10,241 nt of DNA, taken from NCBI GenBank assembly GCA_027343965.1, contig DAHWJX010000074.1, positions 1-10,241 on the forward strand. The letters are read 5' to 3'. Of this stretch, positions 1 through 5,551 are shown one piece after another; the first letter of the stretch is position 1, and the number at the start of each line of letters is the position of its first letter. A model generated the notes under the pieces. It was given only the letters and a program-made list of their open reading frames with translations, made no database searches and had not been told where the DNA came from. The position numbers and the translations under genes were made by a program. This stretch comes from JAKACU01 sp021821185. GTDB taxonomy: Bacteria; Bacillota; Bacilli; Alicyclobacillales; SLC66.

Positions 1-744
1 ACGGGCAAAATGGTAGCAGGCGAGATACTAAAGGATCAAACGTTATCTTTAGAGTGGGTTTTAAAAAAGTCGGACGAGTACTCGGGCATGTATGCCAGTG
101 ATCTGTTGGAGTTAGAAGATCAAAGGGGTAAAATCTACTCGATTCAACATGCAAATGTGGAACATCTACTGGATCGTCACATGGTTGATGTCATCATTGA
201 TTTCTCTTCGAAACAAGGTGTGCAACTCTACAAGGCTGCTGCTAACCGTGGAATAAAGATTGTGTCTGCCATTTCAAATTATGAACAGGATCAATTGCTC
301 GAATTAAAGAGGTTGGGTAATGAAACAGCAATCATTCACTCTCCAAATATTACTTTGGGTATTAATTTTTTAATGAGTGTTGCCAAGGCGCTAAAAGTGA
401 TCATGCCCACTGCTGACATTGAAATTGTGGAGGAACATTTTCGGGGGAAAAAGGAGATATCGGGGACAGCTGTTCGAATTGCACAGACCCTTGATATAGC
501 GCCAAACGAGCATATCAGTTCGATTCGTGTCGGTGGAATTGTCGGAAAACATGAAATTATATTTGGACTCTCGAATCAAATTATTCGCTTGACACACGAA
601 TCGATCAATCGTACAGCTTTTGGAGAAGGGGCGATCTATGCAGCTAATTGGCTAAACAAGCGAAAAAATGGACTGTATTCGATGGAAGATGTTTTGGGAT
701 TTTATGATGCAGAGCGTTGGTCCGATTCTGCTCTTGCTATATAA
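1..744 (+). CDS. Divergent dihydrodipicolinate reductase (DapB)-like protein, 5' end cut by window edge
   Basis: The frame is open to the first base, and Thr-Gly-Lys precedes the Met at base 10. TGKM resembles the end of the DapB nucleotide-binding loop (GxxGRMG), so the true start lies to the left. Counting from that Met, DVIIDFSS (about 60-67) matches the DapB 'DVxIDFT' strand. HFRGKK (143-148) followed by SGTA (151-154) matches the catalytic block HHRxKxDxPSGTA. The first His and the Lys are kept, but the second His is Phe144, the Pro before SGTA is missing, and the usual GTTG loop reads SAIS (86-89). DapB reduces 4-hydroxy-tetrahydrodipicolinate in lysine/diaminopimelate synthesis. These changes suggest a paralogue with altered substrate or activity rather than the housekeeping enzyme. 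It is more AT-rich than the nif genes and probably unrelated to them. Family is likely; function is uncertain. Confidence 0.75.
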   Translation, partial: TGKMVAGEILKDQTLSLEWVLKKSDEYSGMYASDLLELEDQRGKIYSIQHANVEHLLDRHMVDVIIDFSSKQGVQLYKAAANRGIKIVSAISNYEQDQLLELKRLGNETAIIHSPNITLGINFLMSVAKALKVIMPTADIEIVEEHFRGKKEISGTAVRIAQTLDIAPNEHISSIRVGGIVGKHEIIFGLSNQIIRLTHESINRTAFGEGAIYAANWLNKRKNGLYSMEDVLGFYDAERWSDSALAI

Positions 745-921
745 AGGTAATGCCAGCGACTGAAGGCAGATTCACCGGTTAAAACAAGGTAGGTGGCCGT
801 CATTATGTACATCAGAGACCACCTACTAGTGCAGGAATTTTATCGGGGGATTGACATATTTTGAATGTTGTTCATTTCCTGAATAGTTCACTGGTGGAAT
901 TTGCAGAACGCATTCAAAGTA
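745..921. other. Spacer between convergent genes, with a possible hairpin
   Basis: This 177-bp spacer separates the 3' ends of the dapB-like gene and the lacI remnant. It holds an 8-bp inverted repeat (GTAGGTGG at 789-796 with CCACCTAC at 819-826) around a 22-nt loop. No T-run follows on either strand, so it is not a convincing intrinsic terminator. Two TGAA...TTCA half-palindromes lie at 862-874 and 880-890. A TTGACA at 851-856 has no matching -10 box. I see no gene here. Confidence 0.4.
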
Positions 922-1689
922 TTATTTAACCGTCGCTGCTGTACTACCACGAACAATAAGCTGAGGTGCGATAAGTGACTCGAGCGTTTGAGAATTTGGA
1001 TGAATAAGTTTTTCAAGACCCAATTTACCTAATTCATAAAAATTTTGTTTAATTGTGGTTATGGATGGTTTGGTGAAATTGCAAAAACTATAGCCATCGT
1101 ATCCCATAATACTAACATCGCTGGGCACAGCAAGCTTTAGATCTTCCGCAGCTTGCATAGCACCAAAAGCGGCAAAGTCGGCGGCTGCAAACACAGCGGT
1201 TGGAGGGTTTTTATGGGCCATAAGTTTTTTCATACCGTTAAATCCCAATTTTTCAAGATCATCTTGTGGTGGAATGTCAACATAAATCAATTCATGATCA
1301 TATTCAATTCCATTATTTTTATGAGCTAAATGAAATCCTTGGAGTCGAAGTGCCCACTCTCTTTCAATATCATAGTTTGATCGACCTAGTAATATAATGC
1401 CAATTCGACGGTGTCCAAGTGATAGTAGATGTTGACTAGCAAGATAACCCCCAGTGTAATTATCACAATTGACATAGGGGATATCCAAATGAGGGAAATA
1501 GTTGTGCAAAGTCACCATTTTATATCCGGCTTTTGCCCAGTTTTCGATGTTTGTTATACTTGTCAACTCTAACCCCCATAGTAAGTACCCGGCGTCCTTA
1601 TCATCCGGGAGTTCTGATGTCTTTCGGACGTTTAGGAAACTGAGGTCAATATTATGAGTTGAACAAGTCTCTGAAATTCCATCGATCAT
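922..1689 (-). pseudogene. LacI/GalR-family regulator remnant lacking the DNA-binding domain
   Basis: The 255-residue product matches only the periplasmic-binding-protein-like effector half of LacI/GalR regulators. It has the subdomain segment NYTGGYLASQHLLSLGHRRIGII, the typical PTAVFAAADFAAFGAMQA and VPSDVSIMGYDG blocks, PSITTIKQ, and a C-terminal LIVRGST tail. Full-length family members are about 330-340 residues. The roughly 60-residue helix-turn-helix and hinge, and the first effector strand, are absent. Homology continues a few residues upstream of the ATG at 1689 (TQVTKA), but the frame is stopped at 1747-1749 and has no other start codon and no well-spaced ribosome binding site. The gene starts just behind the 3' end of the moaD-like gene, so it looks cut by the event that placed the nif operon here. 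A free-standing sugar-binding protein is possible, but a decayed regulator is more likely. Confidence 0.75.
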
Positions 1690-1726
1690 TGCTTTGGTAA
1701 CTTGGGTACACCACCTTGCTTCTAAA

Positions 1727-1993
1727 TTACCCCCCGCTAATGGGGCTTAGTAGAAATATAGAATCACCATCACGTAGGTGCTGGCTATGGTCGCAAATGC
1801 ATTGGTTATTGATAACCACCATACAATGGCGAAAGGCCCTGTCATTATCAGCAATTTGTTGTGACATGAGCATGTCAAGCAGTTCGGATATAGAGACCGC
1901 ATTGACAAACGTGCGGGTCAATTGCGGCGCACGTTTGCCGTGAATCGTTGGCGAAAATTGTATGTGGACGGTAATAGAATCCGTTTGATACAA
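1727..1993 (-). CDS. MoaD/ThiS-like ubiquitin-fold sulfur-carrier protein
   Basis: This 88-residue protein ends in ISGG, the Gly-Gly tail that MoaD/ThiS-type carriers use for adenylation and thiocarboxylation. The block VVINNQCICDHSQHLRDGDSIFLLSPISGG (about 59-88) matches the MoaD end pattern 'xVNx...L.DGDEVAFFPPVSGG', and the length fits MoaD (about 80-90). The start is read as TTG at 1993: an AGGAG at 2003-2007 sits 9 nt upstream and overlaps the stop of the preceding regulator gene, while the nearer ATG at 2000 is out of frame. It is the last gene of the nifB operon. Known relatives donate sulfur to molybdopterin, thiazole or tungsten cofactor. In a nif cluster it could be the partner of a HesA-type E1-like enzyme, which several nif clusters encode, but no such gene is visible here. 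Cys57, Cys65 and Cys67 are additional features. Confidence 0.8.
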   Translation of the reverse strand: MYQTDSITVHIQFSPTIHGKRAPQLTRTFVNAVSISELLDMLMSQQIADNDRAFRHCMVVINNQCICDHSQHLRDGDSIFLLSPISGG

Positions 1994-1999
1994 CGTACA

Positions 2000-2788
2000 T
2001 CACTCCTGACGGATCATAGTCTGTTGTACATGGCATTCTTCATCCTCAATGCTCGGGAATTGCAATCTGTATCCCAGGCCATACTCGTTTTGGATAAAGT
2101 CATGATTGCTACCTTGACGATTCCACTGCAATTTTCTTTTAAGAGAACGAACCACTGCATAGAGATTATCGAAGGTTCCGTTGTCTCCATGCTTCCAAAG
2201 GGAATGGAACAGATCGTCAAATGGCACGATTTGACCTTGTCGTTGCAATAAGACGGTGAGTAACCGACCCTCGCGAGGCGACAAACTAATTCGCAAGTCT
2301 TTGCGAATTAGTGCATTGGTGCTCTGATTGAACCATAGATCCGGCGCCAATTCAACTTCGTTCTCCCAAGTCGGCAAACTTTCAAATGGCTGAAACATTG
2401 TTGTCTTAGGTTTTATTGACGAGCTATCACCAGGCGATTTTTTAATAATTTGACGCACAAGCGTTAAGAGATCGGATGGATAAAACGGAATTTCCATTAA
2501 ATGAAGAAGTGATTCATATTGCACTTCACGTTTTAGCATGCTGTGCGGACTAAATAATAACACGGATGGCGTTTGCACGAGCTTGGTCAATTGAATACAC
2601 CGCTGTTTTGCGAACGGACAGCCAGTTCCTGAGCATACGTAGATTAGGATGGGAAACCGCTTTTTTTGAACCTGTTCTTCAAATACGCTCCAGTATCGGC
2701 TTTGAAACGAGGTGTGTCTGTCTTGGGCGATGACTGCTGAAACAATGCGCTGCCAAAACGGGTCATGACCGAGCACGGCAATATCCAT
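2000..2788 (-). CDS. Atypical response-regulator-like protein with OmpR/PhoB-type winged helix
   Basis: The product is 262 residues from the ATG at 2788, chosen because GGGGGTGA stands just before it. The in-frame ATG at 2833 would lie inside nifV. The C-terminal half (about 150-243) is a Trans_reg_C winged helix: LSPREGRLLTVLLQRQGQIVPFDDL, then NLYAVVRSLKRKL as recognition helix, then NEYGLGYRL as wing. The N-terminal half (1-115) has the length and pattern of a receiver domain, ending in IPFYPSDLLTLVRQII like 'KPFxxxELLARVRAL'. However, the phospho-acceptor Asp and the conserved Lys are absent. At the Asp position stands a Cys cluster, Cys52-x4-Cys57-x6-Cys64. Phosphorylation therefore looks unlikely, and a redox, metal or ligand signal is conceivable (inference). 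It starts 4 bp after nifV stops and is co-transcribed with nifB-nifV, so a role in nif control is plausible. No sensor kinase is visible. Confidence 0.75.
   Translation of the reverse strand: MDIAVLGHDPFWQRIVSAVIAQDRHTSFQSRYWSVFEEQVQKKRFPILIYVCSGTGCPFAKQRCIQLTKLVQTPSVLLFSPHSMLKREVQYESLLHLMEIPFYPSDLLTLVRQIIKKSPGDSSSIKPKTTMFQPFESLPTWENEVELAPDLWFNQSTNALIRKDLRISLSPREGRLLTVLLQRQGQIVPFDDLFHSLWKHGDNGTFDNLYAVVRSLKRKLQWNRQGSNHDFIQNEYGLGYRLQFPSIEDEECHVQQTMIRQE
2003..2007 (-). promoter_or_regulatory. Ribosome binding site that fixes the TTG start of the MoaD-like gene
   Basis: AGGAG on the - strand lies 9 nt before TTG at 1993 and within the last codons of the upstream regulator gene. It supports a coupled TTG start in the frame that carries the MoaD homology. 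Confidence 0.6.
2285..2312. repeat. Perfect 12-bp inverted repeat with 4-nt loop inside the regulator gene
   Basis: ACTAATTCGCAA (2285-2296) and TTGCGAATTAGT (2301-2312) are exact reverse complements separated by GTCT. The repeat lies in the coding sequence at about residues 159-168, where the winged-helix domain begins. As RNA it would form a 12-bp stem, and as DNA it is a symmetrical operator-like site. No T-run follows. Confidence 0.8.
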
Positions 2789-2792
2789 GTTT

Positions 2793-3914
2793 TCACCCCC
2801 GCTGTATCCGATTGTGATAAAGTGTCCAAACATCTTCTGACGAGAGAAACGACTTTCTTTCGCGTGCGGCTTCTTGGATCGCTACCAACAAAGGTTCGAT
2901 GACAGAGTTGTCGCAGGGCTCTCCATTGGATTCTAGTAAGTGACTAACGCTGTGCCGACCTGAGTGACGGCCATAAACAATCGCACGTTTTTGCCCCACT
3001 GTGCTTGGATCGATGGCCTCGTAACAACCGGGCTGTTTAAGCGTAGCATCCACATGGATCCCTGACTCATGCATGAATACGGCGGGACCGATCACTGGTT
3101 GATCGAGAGGGATTGCGCGTTTGGCAAAGGCCGCTACCGTTTGTGCTAGTTTTACAAATAACAGGCTATTGAGATCCACCTGCATACCGAGCAATTGTCG
3201 CGCTGCGATGGCCACAGTTTCCATACTCGCATTGCCTGCCCGTTCACCCAGACCGAAGACAGTTGTACTGACCCATGACGCGCCACTTTCCAAAGCGGCT
3301 AGAGAATTCGCCACCGCGAGTCCAAAATCATTGTGTCCATGAAATTCAATAGGAATAGTAGACGCCTGACTGAGCAGGGATATCTGTTGAGTTGTGTCCG
3401 TTGGTGTCAAGATACCAATCGTGTCAGCAAATCGAATGCGTTGGACTGGCCATTGAGAAAGGTTAGCAGCAACCTGCGCCATCAAAAATGGATTGGCCCG
3501 TGATGCATCCTCAAAACCTACGGATACCCGTAGATCCTTGCCACAAGCGTAATCCAACGTTGAATACAGCATGTCCAGGGCTTTGCTTAACCCCTGCCTA
3601 AATTTGAGAGCAGCCATATCTTGCGATATCGGTATGGAGATGTGAACAGAGGTTGCGGCACTGGCAATCGAAGCATCAATATCCTCCTTGCGTGCCCGAT
3701 TCCATGTGCAAACTTGGGCCCGTTTTGGAATAGTCAGAATTTTACGGAGTTCTGCCTGCTCTTGTTTACCCATAGCCGGTATGCCGATCTCCAGTACATC
3801 CACGCCTAGTTCATCAAGCATGCGGGCAATAATTTGTCGCTCATGTAGGTGAAAGGATATGCCGGGAGCTTGTTCCCCGTCACGGAGTGTGGTATCGCAA
3901 AAGGAGATTCTCAT
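2793..3914 (-). CDS. nifV: Homocitrate synthase NifV
   Basis: NifV condenses acetyl-CoA with 2-oxoglutarate to (R)-homocitrate, the organic ligand of the FeMo cofactor. The 373-residue protein has the family length (about 380). It opens with FCDTTLRDGEQAPG (5-18), the DRE-TIM metallolyase signature with metal ligand Asp7. FADTIGILTP (162-171), EFHGHNDFGLAVAN (190-203, metal-binding His192 and His194) and GLGERAGNA (221-229) follow. This pattern also fits 2-isopropylmalate and citramalate synthases, but the missing LeuA regulatory C-terminus and the place directly behind nifB decide for NifV. The start is the ATG at 3914, which overlaps the nifB stop as ATGA and implies translational coupling. 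An in-frame ATG at 3956 lies inside nifB, before the conserved DTTLRDGE block, and is unlikely. The stop lies 4 bp before the regulator start. Confidence 0.93.
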   Translation of the reverse strand: MRISFCDTTLRDGEQAPGISFHLHERQIIARMLDELGVDVLEIGIPAMGKQEQAELRKILTIPKRAQVCTWNRARKEDIDASIASAATSVHISIPISQDMAALKFRQGLSKALDMLYSTLDYACGKDLRVSVGFEDASRANPFLMAQVAANLSQWPVQRIRFADTIGILTPTDTTQQISLLSQASTIPIEFHGHNDFGLAVANSLAALESGASWVSTTVFGLGERAGNASMETVAIAARQLLGMQVDLNSLLFVKLAQTVAAFAKRAIPLDQPVIGPAVFMHESGIHVDATLKQPGCYEAIDPSTVGQKRAIVYGRHSGRHSVSHLLESNGEPCDNSVIEPLLVAIQEAARERKSFLSSEDVWTLYHNRIQRG

Positions 3915-5356
3915 CTTGGTTCGCCCCGTTCCGTAGTCTTTTTGTCCGGTGTACAAGCACGATGAGCTAATCTGTACAATTCGTGTTCGATCAAACCATA
4001 AGCCATGATAGGTTCAATCCCGCGCTGTGAAAAAAAACTTATAGGTTCCCTGCCCATTCTCATACTCATAACATAGCTACAATCTGCAATCAGGTCGGCA
4101 ATGGCATCCAGTCTATCATCATGATCTGAACAGGATTGTTCATGAGAACAGTACTGATCAATTCTGCGCGCCGTGACAAAGTGTATGCCCTCTTGTGATA
4201 CTTTATAAATTTGAAATTCCTTGGCATGACCGAAATGTTCGTTGACAATTCCGTCACCAGTACTCACTACCGCAGCAAAAAATGGATCGAGGTTGGACAT
4301 TTTTGCAAGTTCTCTGTTCAGCGCCCGGTTTTTCAGCACGCGGTTACGGCTGTCCATGCGTTGCTCAATTTGCACTTGCGCCTGGGCGCGTTCTTCTATC
4401 GAATAACGCGGCGCCATAGTTTCCAGTGCCTCATGAGTCAGCTCGCCGCTTCGATCATCGCCCAATAATCCGATGGCATCGGCTCGACATTGTCGACAAT
4501 GTCGCATCAGTTGCGTTTTTGCTTCGCATTGTTCTTGCACTTGTCTAAGCAGCGTCGCGGATGTCGGAGACATTCCGGTTTTATGGTACAAGGAACCATT
4601 GGCGATGATAAGTGGCATGATATTGTGTAAAAACACACCCATTTCACGCATCTTCTTAGAGACCTCTACCATATGTTCGTCATTGACTCCAGGGATCAGT
4701 ACGGAATTCACTTTGACGAGGACGCCGTGTGCTATGAGTGCAGCGATACCTGTCATCTGGTTTTGCAGTAATACCTCCGCTGCCTCGAGTCCGTGTAACG
4801 TCTTACCGCGCCAGCGGACAAACTGATAGATTTGTTCACTAACGTGTGCGTCAATAGCATTGACCGTCACCGTCACGTGATGGATGTTTTGGTTACAAAT
4901 TTCTTCAATATAATCGTTGAGCATCAATCCGTTGGTACTTAAGCACAATTGTAGGTCTGGGGCGCTTTTGTGAATCAGAGAAAACGTATCGAACGTTTGT
5001 TTTGCATTGGCCAGCGGATCGCCGGGTCCTGCGATACCAACGACTGTTAGGTTTTTTAGCATAGCGCCAACGGCAAGTGTTTTTTGGCTTGCCCGCTCTG
5101 GGGAAAGGACTTCACTTGTCACCCCTGGACGGCTTTCATTTACGCAATCAAACTTGCGATTACAATATTTACATTGAATATTACACCGTGGAGCCACGGC
5201 GACATGCATGCGTGCAAAGTAGTGATGAGCATCTTGGCTATAACACGGATGCCGTTTTGCTGCGGTTTGAGCCACGGCGGTCATGTCTGAGTTTCTCTCG
5301 AAATCTGCATGCGCATCAGATACCGCATGACACGACAATAACGTTTCTTCCTTCAC
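3911..5356 (-). CDS. nifB: FeMo-cofactor biosynthesis radical SAM protein NifB
   Basis: NifB joins two [4Fe-4S] clusters and inserts the central carbide from SAM to give NifB-co, the [8Fe-9S-C] precursor of FeMo-co. Counting from the GTG at 5356 (481 residues), the HPCYSQDAHHYFARMHVAVAP segment (about 36-56) leads into the radical-SAM motif CNIQCKYC (Cys58, 62, 65), followed by NRKFDC. GIAGPGDPLAN (about 107-117) is the SAM-binding glycine-rich strand, and HCRQC near 286-290 provides further cluster cysteines. Residues from about 358 on (DPFFAAVVSTGDG...NEHFGHAKEFQIY) form a NifX/NafY-like C-terminal domain, common in bacterial NifB. The start is chosen at GTG because GGAGG lies 8 nt upstream. 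An ATG at 5371 overlaps that same GGAGG and has only a weak site of its own. It heads the operon nifB-nifV-regulator-moaD-like and is divergent from nifHDKE. Confidence 0.96.
   Translation of the reverse strand: MKEETLLSCHAVSDAHADFERNSDMTAVAQTAAKRHPCYSQDAHHYFARMHVAVAPRCNIQCKYCNRKFDCVNESRPGVTSEVLSPERASQKTLAVGAMLKNLTVVGIAGPGDPLANAKQTFDTFSLIHKSAPDLQLCLSTNGLMLNDYIEEICNQNIHHVTVTVNAIDAHVSEQIYQFVRWRGKTLHGLEAAEVLLQNQMTGIAALIAHGVLVKVNSVLIPGVNDEHMVEVSKKMREMGVFLHNIMPLIIANGSLYHKTGMSPTSATLLRQVQEQCEAKTQLMRHCRQCRADAIGLLGDDRSGELTHEALETMAPRYSIEERAQAQVQIEQRMDSRNRVLKNRALNRELAKMSNLDPFFAAVVSTGDGIVNEHFGHAKEFQIYKVSQEGIHFVTARRIDQYCSHEQSCSDHDDRLDAIADLIADCSYVMSMRMGREPISFFSQRGIEPIMAYGLIEHELYRLAHRACTPDKKTTERGEPR
4485..4504. 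repeat. Perfect 20-bp palindrome within nifB
   Basis: The sequence CGACATTGTCGACAATGTCG is identical to its reverse complement, with no loop. It encodes the Arg-His-Cys-Arg-Gln-Cys-Arg segment of NifB, whose codon pattern (CGA, CAT, TGT, CGA, CAA, TGT, CGA) partly produces the symmetry. Confidence 0.8.
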
Positions 5357-5364
5357 TATGATCG

Positions 5365-5369
5365 CCTCC
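5365..5369 (-). promoter_or_regulatory. Ribosome binding site deciding the GTG start of nifB
   Basis: GGAGG on the - strand is spaced 8 nt from the GTG at 5356 and overlaps the alternative ATG at 5371. A site this strong at this distance favours the GTG. Confidence 0.65.
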
Positions 5370-5386
5370 ATCTATTTATTGGTCCT

Positions 5387-5392
5387 ATTATA
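5387..5392 (-). promoter_or_regulatory. Candidate -10 box of the nifB promoter
   Basis: A perfect TATAAT reads toward nifB on the - strand, about 30 bp before its start codon. No good -35 hexamer lies 16-18 bp upstream (the best is TGATTT-like). That -35 region is covered by a GlnR-like box, which fits a promoter that needs or is blocked by a regulator. The transcription start would fall near 5380. Confidence 0.55.
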
Positions 5393-5402
5393 TAACGTAT
5401 CT

Positions 5403-5419
5403 TGTTAGGAAATCATACA
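5403..5419. promoter_or_regulatory. GlnR/TnrA-like box, nifB-proximal
   Basis: TGTTA-N7-ATACA matches the GlnR/TnrA consensus TGTNA-N7-TNACA at every fixed position except one (A for the first T of the right half). It covers the -35 region of the proposed nifB promoter. GlnR controls nif operons by glutamine status in Paenibacillus. Its presence in this organism is inferred. Confidence 0.5.
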
Positions 5420-5435
5420 TGGAAAGCGGATACTA

Positions 5436-5460
5436 ATCAGAATTTCAAAGAAAATCTGAT
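5436..5460. repeat. Imperfect inverted repeat midway between nifB and nifH
   Basis: ATCAGAATTT (5436-5445) pairs with AAAATCTGAT (5451-5460) at 9 of 10 positions around a 5-nt centre. Its centre (5448) is exactly halfway between the centres of the two GlnR-like boxes (5411 and 5485). It could be a further operator or a bendable AT-rich centre. Confidence 0.5.
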
Positions 5461-5476
5461 CAATTCGTTATTATTA

Positions 5477-5493
5477 TGTCAGGATATATGACG
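5477..5493. promoter_or_regulatory. GlnR/TnrA-like box, nifH-proximal
   Basis: TGTCA-N7-TGACG matches TGTNA-N7-TNACA at all fixed positions but the last (G for A). The inner arms GTCA and TGAC are perfectly symmetrical. It lies 58 bp before the nifH start codon. Confidence 0.5.
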
Positions 5494-5503
5494 TGATAGG
5501 CGA

Positions 5504-5509
5504 TAAGAT
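5504..5509 (+). promoter_or_regulatory. Weak candidate -10 box of the nifH operon
   Basis: TAAGAT shares 4 of 6 bases with TATAAT and lies 42 bp before the nifH start. The position 17 bp upstream (AGGATA, 5481-5486) is not a -35 box and falls inside the GlnR-like site. The promoter may therefore be activator-dependent, or the real one may be elsewhere in the spacer. Confidence 0.25.
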
Positions 5510-5551
5510 AGAGACGTACCAAATAATCCGCAGGCGAGAGGAGATTGTTCA

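Noticed and set aside
789..826. Possible terminator between the dapB-like gene and the lacI remnant
   Set aside because: The stem is 8 bp but the loop is 22 nt and no T-run follows on either strand. A chance repeat is as likely.
851..890. TTGACA -35 box and paired TGAA...TTCA elements as promoter or LacI operator
   Set aside because: No -10 box lies at 16-18 bp, no gene starts downstream on the + strand, and the half-sites are too short to separate from AT-rich background.
1922..2251. 109-codon + strand open frame over the moaD-like/regulator junction
   Set aside because: It is opposite two supported genes and has no recognisable motif. The - strand reading explains the sequence.
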